The notes under the pieces: generated by a model | What the model was told of the DNA's origin: nothing | Seen by the model: the letters and a program-made list of their open reading frames with translations, nothing else | The model's database searches: none | Assembly (NCBI GenBank): GCA_036824045.1 | Contig: DAITAZ010000009.1 | Coordinates: forward strand, 32,220-96,219 | Length of the DNA: 64,000 nt | Reading direction: 5' to 3' | From: DAITAZ01 sp036824045 | GTDB lineage: Bacteria; Pseudomonadota; Gammaproteobacteria; Burkholderiales; Rhodocyclaceae | Part shown: positions 25,272 to 33,279 of the stretch, piece after piece | Layout of the letters: every line of letters begins with the position of its first letter | Numbering within the stretch: the stretch's first letter is position 1 | Position numbers and translations under genes: made by a program

Positions 25272-28200
25272 ATGTCCCGCTCCGACGCTTCCTGCATCCG
25301 CATCCACCACGCCCGCCAGAACAACCTGAAGGATTTGTCTCTGGACATCCCCCTGGGGGAGCTGGTGGTGGTGACGGGGGTGTCGGGCTCGGGCAAATCG
25401 TCGCTGGTGTTCGATACGCTGTACGCCGAGGGGCAGCGGCGTTACGTGGAGACCTTCTCCCCCTACGCCCGGCAGTTCCTGGACCGGCAGGACCGGCCCC
25501 AGGTGGAGCGGATCGAGGGCATCCCGCCGGCCATCGCCATCGACCAGACCAACCCGGTGCGCACGTCCCGGTCCACGGTGGGGACGATGACGGAGCTGAC
25601 GGACCACCTGAAGCTGCTCTATGCCCGCGCCGGCCGGCTCCACTGCCGCTGCTGCGGCCAGCCGGTGCAGCGGGACACCCCGGAGACCATCTACGCGGAC
25701 CTCACAAGTCGTTCGCTGGGCCGCCCCGAGAACGACTTGGCCCCCTCGGGGGGCGGCTCGGGCGTCTTTTCCGAGCCGGGGGCGCAATTTTCCCGGCGCG
25801 CCGCGCTGGCGGGTGACCCGCGGCTGGCGGTGGTGTTTGCGGTGCCGGTGCCGGAGAAGTTCAGCGCGGAAGAGATCACCGCCTTGCTGGCGCAGCAGGG
25901 CTACACCCGCATCCTCGGGCGGCGGGAGACGGCGGCCGGCCCGGTGCTGGATGTGGTGCAGGACCGCTTTCGCGTCGGCGGGGCGGAGAAATCCCGGGTG
26001 GTGGAGGCACTGGAGGTGGCGCTGCGCCAGGGCCGGGGCCACGTGGCGGTGCAGGTGGGAGCGGAGGCGGGCGCCGGCCCGGTGTGGAAGTACTCCGCGG
26101 GGCTGCATTGCGCCGCCTGCGACATCGCGTACAGCGAGCCCACGCCCAGCCTGTTCTCCTTCAACTCGCCGGTGGGCGCCTGCGAAACCTGCCGTGGTTT
26201 CGGCCGGGTGATCGGCATCGACTACGGACTGGTGATCCCGGACGAGGGCAAGACCCTGGCGGACGGGGCCATCAAGCCCTGGCAGACGGAAAGCTACAAG
26301 GAGTGCCAGGACGATCTGGCCAAGCACGCGGCCAGGCGGGGCGTGGCCATGGACGTGCGCTGGCGCGACCTGCCGCCGGAGGACCGCCACTGGGTGCTGG
26401 AGGGCGACGAGGGCTGGAAGAGCTGGGAATCGTCCTGGCCGCGCAAGTGGTACGGGGTGCGCCGCTACTTCGAGTGGCTGGAGACCAAGGCCTACAAGAT
26501 GCACATCCGGGTGCTGCTCTCCCGCTACCGGGCCTACACCCCCTGCACCGCCTGCGATGGCGCCCGGCTCAAGACCGACGCCCTGCTGTGGCGGGTGGGC
26601 GGGCTGGCGGAGGCCGAGGGGGCGCTGGCCGGCCGGCCCCGCTTCCGGCCCCGGGGCGTGCAATGGGGCGGGTGTAGCCATGGTGCTCACGCGCATCCTC
26701 CGGCCCTCGCCCCCAGGGGGAGAGAGGAGGACTCAGCCTCCCCTCCCCCTCTGGGGGAGGAGTTGGGGGAGAGGGCTGGCGAGGCACCGGCGGACCCCCT
26801 GCCCCACATGCCCGGCCTGTGCCTGCACGACCTGATGCAACTGCCCATCGTCCGGGCGCGGCAGTTCATCGAGCATCTGCAGTTGCCCGCGCCCCTGGAC
26901 GAGGCCACCGAGTTGCTGCTGGCGGAAGTGAAGGCCCGGCTGGGCTATCTGGTGGATGTGGGCCTGGGCTATCTGACCCTGGACCGGCAAAGCCGCAGCC
27001 TTTCCGGCGGCGAGGTGCAGCGCATCAACCTCACCACCGCCCTGGGCACTTCGCTGGTCAACACCCTGTTCGTGCTGGACGAGCCGTCCATCGGCCTGCA
27101 CCCGCGGGACATGGACCGCATCATCGGCGTGATGGAGCGGCTGCGGGACGCGGGCAATTCCCTGGTGGTGGTGGAGCACGACCCGGCGGTGATGTTCCGC
27201 GCCGACCGCATCCTGGACATCGGCCCCGGACCGGGGGAGCGGGGCGGGGAGATCGTCTTCTACGGCACGCCCGCCCAGTTGCGGGCGGATACCCGCTCCC
27301 TCACCGCCGCCTATCTCTCCGGCCGCAAGCGGGTGGATGCGGGGCTGGCGCCCCTGCCGGTGGCGGCGGATCACCCCCGGCTGGCGCTGCTGGGCGCGGC
27401 CCAGCATAACCTGCAGGATCTCGATGCCCGGCTGCCGGTGAACCGGCTGGTGGTGATCACCGGGGTGTCCGGCTCCGGGAAATCCACGCTGGTGCAGGAC
27501 GTGCTCTACCCCGCGCTGCAAAAGCACTTTGGCCAGCCCACCGAGGCCCCGGGCCGTTACCGGACGCTTACCGGCCTGGAACATCTGGACGGGGTGGTGA
27601 TGGTGGATCAGACCCCCATCGGCAAAACCACCCGCTCCAACCCGGCCAGCTACGTGGGCGCTTTCGACGTGATCCGCAAGCGCTTTGCCGAGCTGCCGGA
27701 GGCCAAACAGCGGGGCTACACCGCCGGCACCTTCAGCTTCAATGCCGGCAACGGGCGCTGCCCCACCTGCGGCGGCAACGGCTTCGAGCACGTGGAGATG
27801 CAATTCCTTTCCGACGTGTATCTGCGCTGCCCCGACTGCGACGGCAAACGCTATCGGCCCGAGGTGCTGGAAGTGCGGCTGCGGGGCAAGTCCATTGCCG
27901 ACGTGCTGGATCTGACAGTGGCCCAGGCGCTGGAATTTTTCGCGGGTGAAGGCGCCCCTCCCCCGCCGGGGGAGGAGTTGGGGGAGAGGGCAGATGGCAC
28001 CGGGGAAGGCAGCAAGCCTTCCGCCAAACCCAGGCGGACCAAGGCTGAGGGCGCGGACATCGCCGCCGTGCTGCAACCCCTGGTGGACGTGGGCCTGGAT
28101 TACCTCAAGCTGGGTCAGCCGGTGCCCACCCTGTCCGGCGGCGAAGCCCAGCGGCTGAAGCTGGCGGGGCATCTGGCGGAGTTCGCCCAGGCCCGCCGCA

Positions 28201-31200
28201 AGGGCGGCGCCGGTCGCCAGGGCAAGGCCGGCGGCACCCTGTTCCTGTTCGACGAGCCCACCACCGGCCTGCATTTCGATGACACCGCCCGGTTGCTGCG
28301 GGCCTTCCGCCGGCTGGTGGATGCCGGCCACTCGCTGGTGGTGATCGAGCACAACCTGGATGTGATCGCGGCGGCGGACTGGATGCTCGATCTCGGCCCC
28401 GAAGGTGGCGACGGTGGCGGCCGACTGGTGGCGGAAGGCCCGCCGGAAGCCCTCCGCAGCCGGCCCGAAAGCCATACGGGGCGGGCCCTGGCGGACTACG
28501 CCGCGGCCCTGGGGGCAACCCTGGCGGTGGCCGAGCCCGCGCCCCGCTACCGGGTGGCGGCACCCGATGCCATCGAGATCCGCCATGCCCGGGAGCACAA
28601 CCTGAAGAACGTGACGGTGAACATTCCCCGCGATCAGTTCACGGTGGTGACCGGCGTTTCCGGTTCCGGCAAATCCACCCTGGCCTTCGACATCGTCTTC
28701 GGCGAGGGCCAGCGGCGCTACCTGGAAAGCCTCAACGCCTACGCCCGGCAGTTCGTGCAGCCGGCGGCGCGGCCGGATGTGGACGCCATCTTCGGCATCC
28801 CGCCCACGGTGGCCATCGAGCAGCGCACCAGCCGGGGCGGGCGCAAGAGCACGGTGGCCACGCTCACCGAGATCTATCATTTCCTGCGCCTGCTCTACAT
28901 GAAGCTGGGCACCCAGTTCTGCCCCACCTGCAACGTGCCGGTGACGCCGCAGAGCTTCGAGGCCATCGCAGCCCAGATCCTGCGGGATTTCCGCGGCCGT
29001 TCGGTGGAGCTGCTGGCGCCGCTGGTGAACAACCGCAAGGGCCTGTACACGGATCTGGCCAAGTGGGCCAAGGGCAAGGGCTACGCCCAGTTGCGGGTGG
29101 ATGGCGCCTACCTGCCCACCAGCAAGTGGCCGCGGCTGGACCGCTACGTGGAGCACACCATCGAGCTGCCGGTGGGCATGGTGCAGGTGGACGCGGAGCA
29201 GGAAACCGCCCTGCGGGCGCAACTGGGTGTGGCCCTGGAGCACGGCAAGGGGGTGATGCGGGTGCTGCCGCTGCCGGCGGAGGGCAGCGCACCGGTGACT
29301 TTCTCCACCCAGCGGGCCTGCCCCTGCTGCGGCAAGAGCTTTCCGGAACTGGACCCGCGCCTCTTTTCCTTCAACTCCCGCCATGGCTGGTGCGAAAGCT
29401 GTCTGGGCACGGGGGTCCGGCTTGCCGGGCTGGACCCGGAGGCCGGTGGCGAAGGCTTCGATGCCGCGCTGGACGCCGCTGCCACGGACGAGATCTGCCC
29501 CGCTTGCCAGGGCGAGCGGTTGAACCCGGTGGCGCTCAACGTGCGCTTTCGCGACCAGTCCATCGCCCGGCTCACCGCCCGGCCCGTGTCCGACGCGGCG
29601 GGCTTCTTTGCCGGGCTGACCCTGGCGGGACGGGAGGAGGCCATCGCCCGCGATCTGGTGGCGGAGATCGTGAGCCGCCTGCGTTTTCTCGAAGAAGTGG
29701 GGCTGGGTTATCTGGCCCTGGACCGGGCGGCGCCCACGCTCTCCGGCGGCGAGGCCCAGCGCATCCGGCTGGCGGCGCAACTGGGTTCCAACCTGCGGGG
29801 GGTGTGCTACATCCTGGACGAGCCCACCATCGGGCTGCACCCGCGGGATAACCGCATCCTCCTGGACACCCTGGAAAAGCTCAACCAGCGGGGCAACACC
29901 CTGCTGGTGGTGGAGCACGACGAGGACACCATCCGGCGCGCCCACCACGTGATCGACATGGGCCCGGGCGCCGGCGTGCGCGGCGGCGAGATCGTGGCCC
30001 GGGGGGCGGCGGCGGACCTGATCGCGGCGCCGGAATCGGTCACCGGCCGCTGCCTGCGCGCGCCCCTGCGCCATCCGCTGCAGCCGCGCCGCATCGTGCC
30101 CTCCGGCCACCCGCAGATCCAGGTGTTGGGCGCCAGCCTGCACAACTTGCAGACGGTGGATGCCCGGGTGCCCCTGGGGCGGCTGACGGTGATCACCGGC
30201 GTGTCCGGGTCCGGCAAATCCACCCTGGCGCGGGACGTGCTGCATGCCAATCTGGCCAGGCTGGTCAGCCAGCGCAAGCCGGATTCCGCTCCCGGAGCAC
30301 CACGGCAGCGGCGTGCGAGAAACTCCACGTCCCCTCTTGGGGAAGGGGAGCAGGCCGCGTTACCCGCCGATCCGCCGGTCACCGGCTGCCGGGACATTGC
30401 CGGCTGGCAGCAGATCGGCCGGGTGCTGGAGGTGGACCAGACCCCCATCGGCAAGACACCCCGCTCCTGCCCGGCCACCTACGTGGGCTTCTGGGACGCC
30501 ATCCGCAAGCTCTTTGCCGAAACCCAGGAGGCGCGGCTGCGGGGCTGGGGTCCGGGGCGCTTCTCCTTCAACACCGGGGATGGCCGCTGCCCGGCCTGCG
30601 AGGGCCAGGGCATGGTGCGGGTGGAGATGAACTTCCTGCCGGACGTGAAGGTGCCCTGTGAGACCTGCGGCGGGCGGCGCTTCAACCCGGAAACCCTCGC
30701 CGTCACCTGGCGGGGGCGCTCCGTGGGCGAGGTGCTGGCCATGGACGTGGACGCCGCCGTGGACTTCTTCAGCGCCCATCCGGCCCTCCACCACGCCCTG
30801 CGGCTGCTGCAGGACGTGGGGCTGGGCTACCTCACCCTGGGCCAGCCCAGTCCCACGCTCAGCGGCGGCGAGGCCCAGCGCATCAAGCTGGTGACCGAAC
30901 TGGCCAAGGTGCGGGGCGACGGCGGCGTGCTCAAGCCCGAGAAACACACCCTGTACGTGCTGGACGAGCCCACCGTGGGCCTGCACATGGCGGACGTGGA
31001 AAAGCTCATCCGCGTGCTGCACCGGCTGGTGGATGCCGGCCACACGGTGCTGGTGATCGAGCATGACCTGGACCTGATGGCCGAGGCGGACTGGATCATC
31101 GACCTGGGGCCGGAAGGTGGCGACGGCGGCGGCCGCGTCGTCGCCCAGGCCGACCCGGAGACCGTGGCGCTGGGCGAAACCCATACCGGCCGCGTGCTGC

Positions 31201-31226
31201 GGGAATTCCTCGCCGCGCGCCGCTGA
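25272..31226 (+). CDS. Tandem (double-length) UvrA excinuclease subunit
   Basis: A 1984-residue protein made of two complete UvrA copies in one chain. Copy 1 has Walker A GVSGSGKS near residues 36 and 733, ABC signatures LSGGEVQRI near 578 and LSGGEAQRL near 955, and Walker B DEPSIGLHPRD and DEPTTGLHFDD. Copy 2 has Walker A near 1129 and 1644, signatures near 1490 and 1862, and DEPTIGLHPRD and DEPTVGLHMAD. Each copy has CxxC zinc modules. UvrA is normally about 940 residues and dimerises, so this resembles a covalent dimer. It would bind damaged DNA in nucleotide excision repair; whether it works with UvrB is open. Three short palindromic repeats are inserted in frame. The start at 25272 was chosen for MSRSDASCIRIHHARQNNLK and the upstream TACAAT. 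Confidence 0.9.
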   Translation: MSRSDASCIRIHHARQNNLKDLSLDIPLGELVVVTGVSGSGKSSLVFDTLYAEGQRRYVETFSPYARQFLDRQDRPQVERIEGIPPAIAIDQTNPVRTSRSTVGTMTELTDHLKLLYARAGRLHCRCCGQPVQRDTPETIYADLTSRSLGRPENDLAPSGGGSGVFSEPGAQFSRRAALAGDPRLAVVFAVPVPEKFSAEEITALLAQQGYTRILGRRETAAGPVLDVVQDRFRVGGAEKSRVVEALEVALRQGRGHVAVQVGAEAGAGPVWKYSAGLHCAACDIAYSEPTPSLFSFNSPVGACETCRGFGRVIGIDYGLVIPDEGKTLADGAIKPWQTESYKECQDDLAKHAARRGVAMDVRWRDLPPEDRHWVLEGDEGWKSWESSWPRKWYGVRRYFEWLETKAYKMHIRVLLSRYRAYTPCTACDGARLKTDALLWRVGGLAEAEGALAGRPRFRPRGVQWGGCSHGAHAHPPALAPRGREEDSASPPPLGEELGERAGEAPADPLPHMPGLCLHDLMQLPIVRARQFIEHLQLPAPLDEATELLLAEVKARLGYLVDVGLGYLTLDRQSRSLSGGEVQRINLTTALGTSLVNTLFVLDEPSIGLHPRDMDRIIGVMERLRDAGNSLVVVEHDPAVMFRADRILDIGPGPGERGGEIVFYGTPAQLRADTRSLTAAYLSGRKRVDAGLAPLPVAADHPRLALLGAAQHNLQDLDARLPVNRLVVITGVSGSGKSTLVQDVLYPALQKHFGQPTEAPGRYRTLTGLEHLDGVVMVDQTPIGKTTRSNPASYVGAFDVIRKRFAELPEAKQRGYTAGTFSFNAGNGRCPTCGGNGFEHVEMQFLSDVYLRCPDCDGKRYRPEVLEVRLRGKSIADVLDLTVAQALEFFAGEGAPPPPGEELGERADGTGEGSKPSAKPRRTKAEGADIAAVLQPLVDVGLDYLKLGQPVPTLSGGEAQRLKLAGHLAEFAQARRKGGAGRQGKAGGTLFLFDEPTTGLHFDDTARLLRAFRRLVDAGHSLVVIEHNLDVIAAADWMLDLGPEGGDGGGRLVAEGPPEALRSRPESHTGRALADYAAALGATLAVAEPAPRYRVAAPDAIEIRHAREHNLKNVTVNIPRDQFTVVTGVSGSGKSTLAFDIVFGEGQRRYLESLNAYARQFVQPAARPDVDAIFGIPPTVAIEQRTSRGGRKSTVATLTEIYHFLRLLYMKLGTQFCPTCNVPVTPQSFEAIAAQILRDFRGRSVELLAPLVNNRKGLYTDLAKWAKGKGYAQLRVDGAYLPTSKWPRLDRYVEHTIELPVGMVQVDAEQETALRAQLGVALEHGKGVMRVLPLPAEGSAPVTFSTQRACPCCGKSFPELDPRLFSFNSRHGWCESCLGTGVRLAGLDPEAGGEGFDAALDAAATDEICPACQGERLNPVALNVRFRDQSIARLTARPVSDAAGFFAGLTLAGREEAIARDLVAEIVSRLRFLEEVGLGYLALDRAAPTLSGGEAQRIRLAAQLGSNLRGVCYILDEPTIGLHPRDNRILLDTLEKLNQRGNTLLVVEHDEDTIRRAHHVIDMGPGAGVRGGEIVARGAAADLIAAPESVTGRCLRAPLRHPLQPRRIVPSGHPQIQVLGASLHNLQTVDARVPLGRLTVITGVSGSGKSTLARDVLHANLARLVSQRKPDSAPGAPRQRRARNSTSPLGEGEQAALPADPPVTGCRDIAGWQQIGRVLEVDQTPIGKTPRSCPATYVGFWDAIRKLFAETQEARLRGWGPGRFSFNTGDGRCPACEGQGMVRVEMNFLPDVKVPCETCGGRRFNPETLAVTWRGRSVGEVLAMDVDAAVDFFSAHPALHHALRLLQDVGLGYLTLGQPSPTLSGGEAQRIKLVTELAKVRGDGGVLKPEKHTLYVLDEPTVGLHMADVEKLIRVLHRLVDAGHTVLVIEHDLDLMAEADWIIDLGPEGGDGGGRVVAQADPETVALGETHTGRVLREFLAARR
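26737..26775 (+). repeat. Palindromic repeat inserted in frame in uvrA, copy 1
   Basis: A C-tract/G-tract palindrome whose last 23 bases (26753-26775) are identical to 27968-27990. It encodes SPPPLGEELGERA inside a roughly 60-residue insert, about residues 450-515 of the protein, between the first ABC module's zinc region and the conserved PGLCLHDLM. Confidence 0.8.
27955..27990 (+). repeat. Palindromic repeat inserted in frame in uvrA, copy 2
   Basis: The same element as at 26737-26775, with 23 identical bases at the 3' side. It encodes APPPPGEELGERA in the second ABC module of copy 1 (about residues 896-907), between ALEFFAGEG and IAAVLQPLVDVGLDY. Confidence 0.8.
30330..30352 (+). repeat. 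Related palindromic repeat in uvrA, copy 3
   Basis: A shorter C-tract/G-tract palindrome (CCCCTCTTGGGGAAGGGG, from 30331) of similar style, encoding TSPLGEGE. It lies in the fourth ABC module, in an insert at about residues 1675-1697, before VTGCRDIAGWQQIGRVLEV. It is less similar to the other two, so membership of the same family is inference. Confidence 0.55.
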
Positions 31227-31235
31227 AGGCCGGGG

Positions 31236-31613
31236 CTAACGGAAGGGCAGACGCATGGCCTCCGCGGGCACGCCCTGCACCAGCCGGGCGGCTGCGGTGG
31301 CGATGGCGGCCGCCTGCTCCCAGTCTTCGTCCGGACGGGTGAGGACGAGCAGCAGCAGGTCGTTCTGGGCCTGGATCACGAACAGGCTGCCATGACCGGT
31401 GCAGACCTGTACCCAGTCCAGGCCGGCCAGCGCCAGGGCCGCCGCCCCATCGGCGCCCACCGCATGGAGCGAGGCGCCGAGCAGGCCGAGCGCGTCCTCG
31501 GACATCTCCGCCGGCAATCGCGACGCCAGCACAATGCCTTCCCGGGTGAGGAGGGCGGCGCCCAGTACCCCGGCAACGGAGTCTTTGAGCGTGTTCAGTA
31601 CGGCAATGACCAT
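31236..31613 (-). CDS. Roadblock/LC7 domain protein
   Basis: A 125-residue protein whose whole length fits a roadblock/LC7 domain: VAGVLGAALLTREGIVLASR near residue 12, GADGAAALALAGLDWVQV in the middle, and FVIQAQNDLLLLVLTRPDED towards the end. Such domains regulate small GTPases, as in MglB, or serve as dimeric scaffolds. No GTPase gene is nearby. The start ATG at 31613 is preceded by GGGAG. It lies 67 bp downstream of a PhnD-like gene on the same strand, so the pair is probably co-transcribed. Confidence 0.8.
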   Translation of the reverse strand: MVIAVLNTLKDSVAGVLGAALLTREGIVLASRLPAEMSEDALGLLGASLHAVGADGAAALALAGLDWVQVCTGHGSLFVIQAQNDLLLLVLTRPDEDWEQAAAIATAAARLVQGVPAEAMRLPFR

Positions 31614-31680
31614 TTTTGTTTTTTCTCCCACGTGGCGATGAATTCTTGTCCCGGTATCCGGTACCGGCACGGTGTTGTCC

Positions 31681-32445
31681 CTACAGTTTGGCGAGCTCCC
31701 CCATCTGTTCAAGGAAATGCGACGGCACCGGCTCGAATCCGGCAGTGAAGCGCAGTTCCGCCAGGACTTCCTGTCCCCGGGGGTCGGCGCGCATGGCGCA
31801 GAGCAGTTCGCTCAGTTCGCTTGCCCGGTGTGACCAGGCGGGGGAGACCATGAACACGTGGGAGGCGCCCCCGGGTGCGCTGCGTGCCACGGCGCTCAGC
31901 TCGGAGCGGGCAGTGTCGCTCATCGCGTCCCAGGTTTCCCCGAAGACAAAACCCAGGGCCGCCTCGCCCTTGATGACGGCCTTGGCGGCGTTGAGGTGGT
32001 TGCCAACGTAGTGGAATTCCGCCCGCCCCGCATCCACCCCCGCCAGCTCCAGCAGGCGCAGGCCCTGGCCGTGGACGATGAGCTTGTCGGTGGCACTGGC
32101 AACCCGTGGGGTCGGCCCCCACGCGGCGGGGCCGGAATCCGCACGGCAGACCAGCACGGTTTCGTCGAACAGTCCGGCCGGCCGGGCAACGGGCAGATAG
32201 CCGCGCTCCTGGGCGAATACCAGCGCGCTGTAGGGGTTGGCATAGACCACATGCGGTTCGGCGGCCAATACGCTTGCCCGTTCCGCCAGGATGTTCTCCT
32301 GGGGGGCAAACTGGATCCGGGCCTGCAGCCGGGTCTGCAGATAGTTGTTGAAGAGAAACCAGCCGACCAGATTCTTGGCCGTGTCGTGGGGGCAGACACT
32401 CAGATGGTGCCGGACCGAAAGATCGACCCCTGCGGCGTCACGCAT
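31681..32445 (-). CDS. PhnD/SsuA-type periplasmic-binding fold protein without signal peptide
   Basis: A 254-residue protein with the type 2 binding-protein fold of phosphate/phosphonate-binding proteins. Visible motifs are LAAEPHVVYANPYSALVFAQ, the domain linker FHYVGNHLNAAKAVIKGEAA and LGFVFGETWDAMSD. The N-terminus (MRDAAGVDLSVRHHLSVCPH) has no signal peptide, so the protein should be cytoplasmic and not a normal ABC transporter component. AGGAAGGGA precedes the ATG. It is followed by the roadblock gene. A cytoplasmic ligand sensor is a reasonable inference; the ligand is unknown. Confidence 0.75.
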   Translation of the reverse strand: MRDAAGVDLSVRHHLSVCPHDTAKNLVGWFLFNNYLQTRLQARIQFAPQENILAERASVLAAEPHVVYANPYSALVFAQERGYLPVARPAGLFDETVLVCRADSGPAAWGPTPRVASATDKLIVHGQGLRLLELAGVDAGRAEFHYVGNHLNAAKAVIKGEAALGFVFGETWDAMSDTARSELSAVARSAPGGASHVFMVSPAWSHRASELSELLCAMRADPRGQEVLAELRFTAGFEPVPSHFLEQMGELAKL

Positions 32446-33279
32446 GAAACATCCCTTCCTGTGGTGCGGTACGTGTGCTGGATGCGCGGGCGGGCGCCCC
32501 GATGCCTTCTTGTTTATGTGTTCAGGCTTGCATGGTAACCGCTTGCCCTGCGCTCGCAGAGTGCTGGCGTACTCAAGATGTTTGTTCGCAAGAGGTTTTC
32601 CAAAGTCTTTTATAACTAAAAGTAAACAGTAAACATGCTCGGCCGCGTGCTGTGGGTAAGCGAATTTTCCAGCTTCGGATCAAGAGGTTCGGAGATGGAA
32701 CAAGGCTGCGGATAAGGTCTGTACGGGCTGTAGGCGAATTGTCGATAAATCTTGCGGGTTGGCGGAATCGACGGCTTACCCACAATTTGCCCCCCGGTCA
32801 GTGCAGAGTTTGCCCACACCGGCGGGCAGCGCCTGCCTGGACTGCCGATTGTGGAGGGCGTGCGGCCGGGCGTGGGCGGAATTTCTAAAGTTTCGTTACA
32901 GGAAAACCCGGGGGTGGGGTTGGTAATGATCAAAATGGTGTTCCAACAAGGGGTGTGCGCACGCTCCCGGCATCCCGTCCGGGCTGAAGAAGCGCAGCAG
33001 ATCCGTGCGTTGGGCAAATCGGGTTCGCCTATGGTGTCGGGACCCGTATTGGCAAAAGTGGTGCACCGCTTTCAATTGCGCATTGTGACGAAGTTGTTTG
33101 GCGATGGATTCGCAGGTATGTTTGCACTGCAGTGAATGCTATCGGCGTTGCTGCGGGCCTGCAGGGGCCGTCAATGCTGGAATTCCGTCGTCGAGAGACG
33201 ACAGTGAAATGATAAGAACAAGCGCAGTGGCAAATCTTGCCGCCTTTCCGGCGGGTGCCAGGGATGGAAGAGGTCAGCG
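32446..33279. other. Long noncoding region with DnaA-box-like 9-mers
   Basis: About 830 bp without a convincing gene. Between 32651 and 32818 lie TGTGGGTAA (32651), TGCGGATAA (32707), TGTCGATAA (32740), TTACCCACA (32776) and TTGCCCACA (32810). The first four are one mismatch and the last two mismatches from a DnaA box on either strand, with 33-56 bp spacing. TGTGGGTAAGC (32651-32661) and GCTTACCCACA (32774-32784) form an inverted pair. A hairpin GTCGTC-GAGA-GACGAC is at 33187-33202. AT-rich tracts are at 32608-32635 and 32880-32900. Function unknown. Confidence 0.4.

Noticed and set aside
26733..30245. Very long open frame (over 1100 codons) antisense to uvrA
   Set aside because: It arises because GC-rich codon use leaves few stops in the opposite strand. 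Its translation is rich in His, Gly and Pro with no family features, while the sense frame encodes a full tandem UvrA.
31728..31740. GGCTCGAATCC resembling a tRNA T-arm
   Set aside because: It lies inside the PhnD-like coding gene and no matching acceptor stem or anticodon arm could be found around it.
32616..33135. Open frames of 127-133 codons in the long noncoding region before the KpsC-like gene
   Set aside because: No ribosome binding site, no recognisable domain, odd Pro/Cys-rich composition; the region looks noncoding and carries DnaA-box-like sites.
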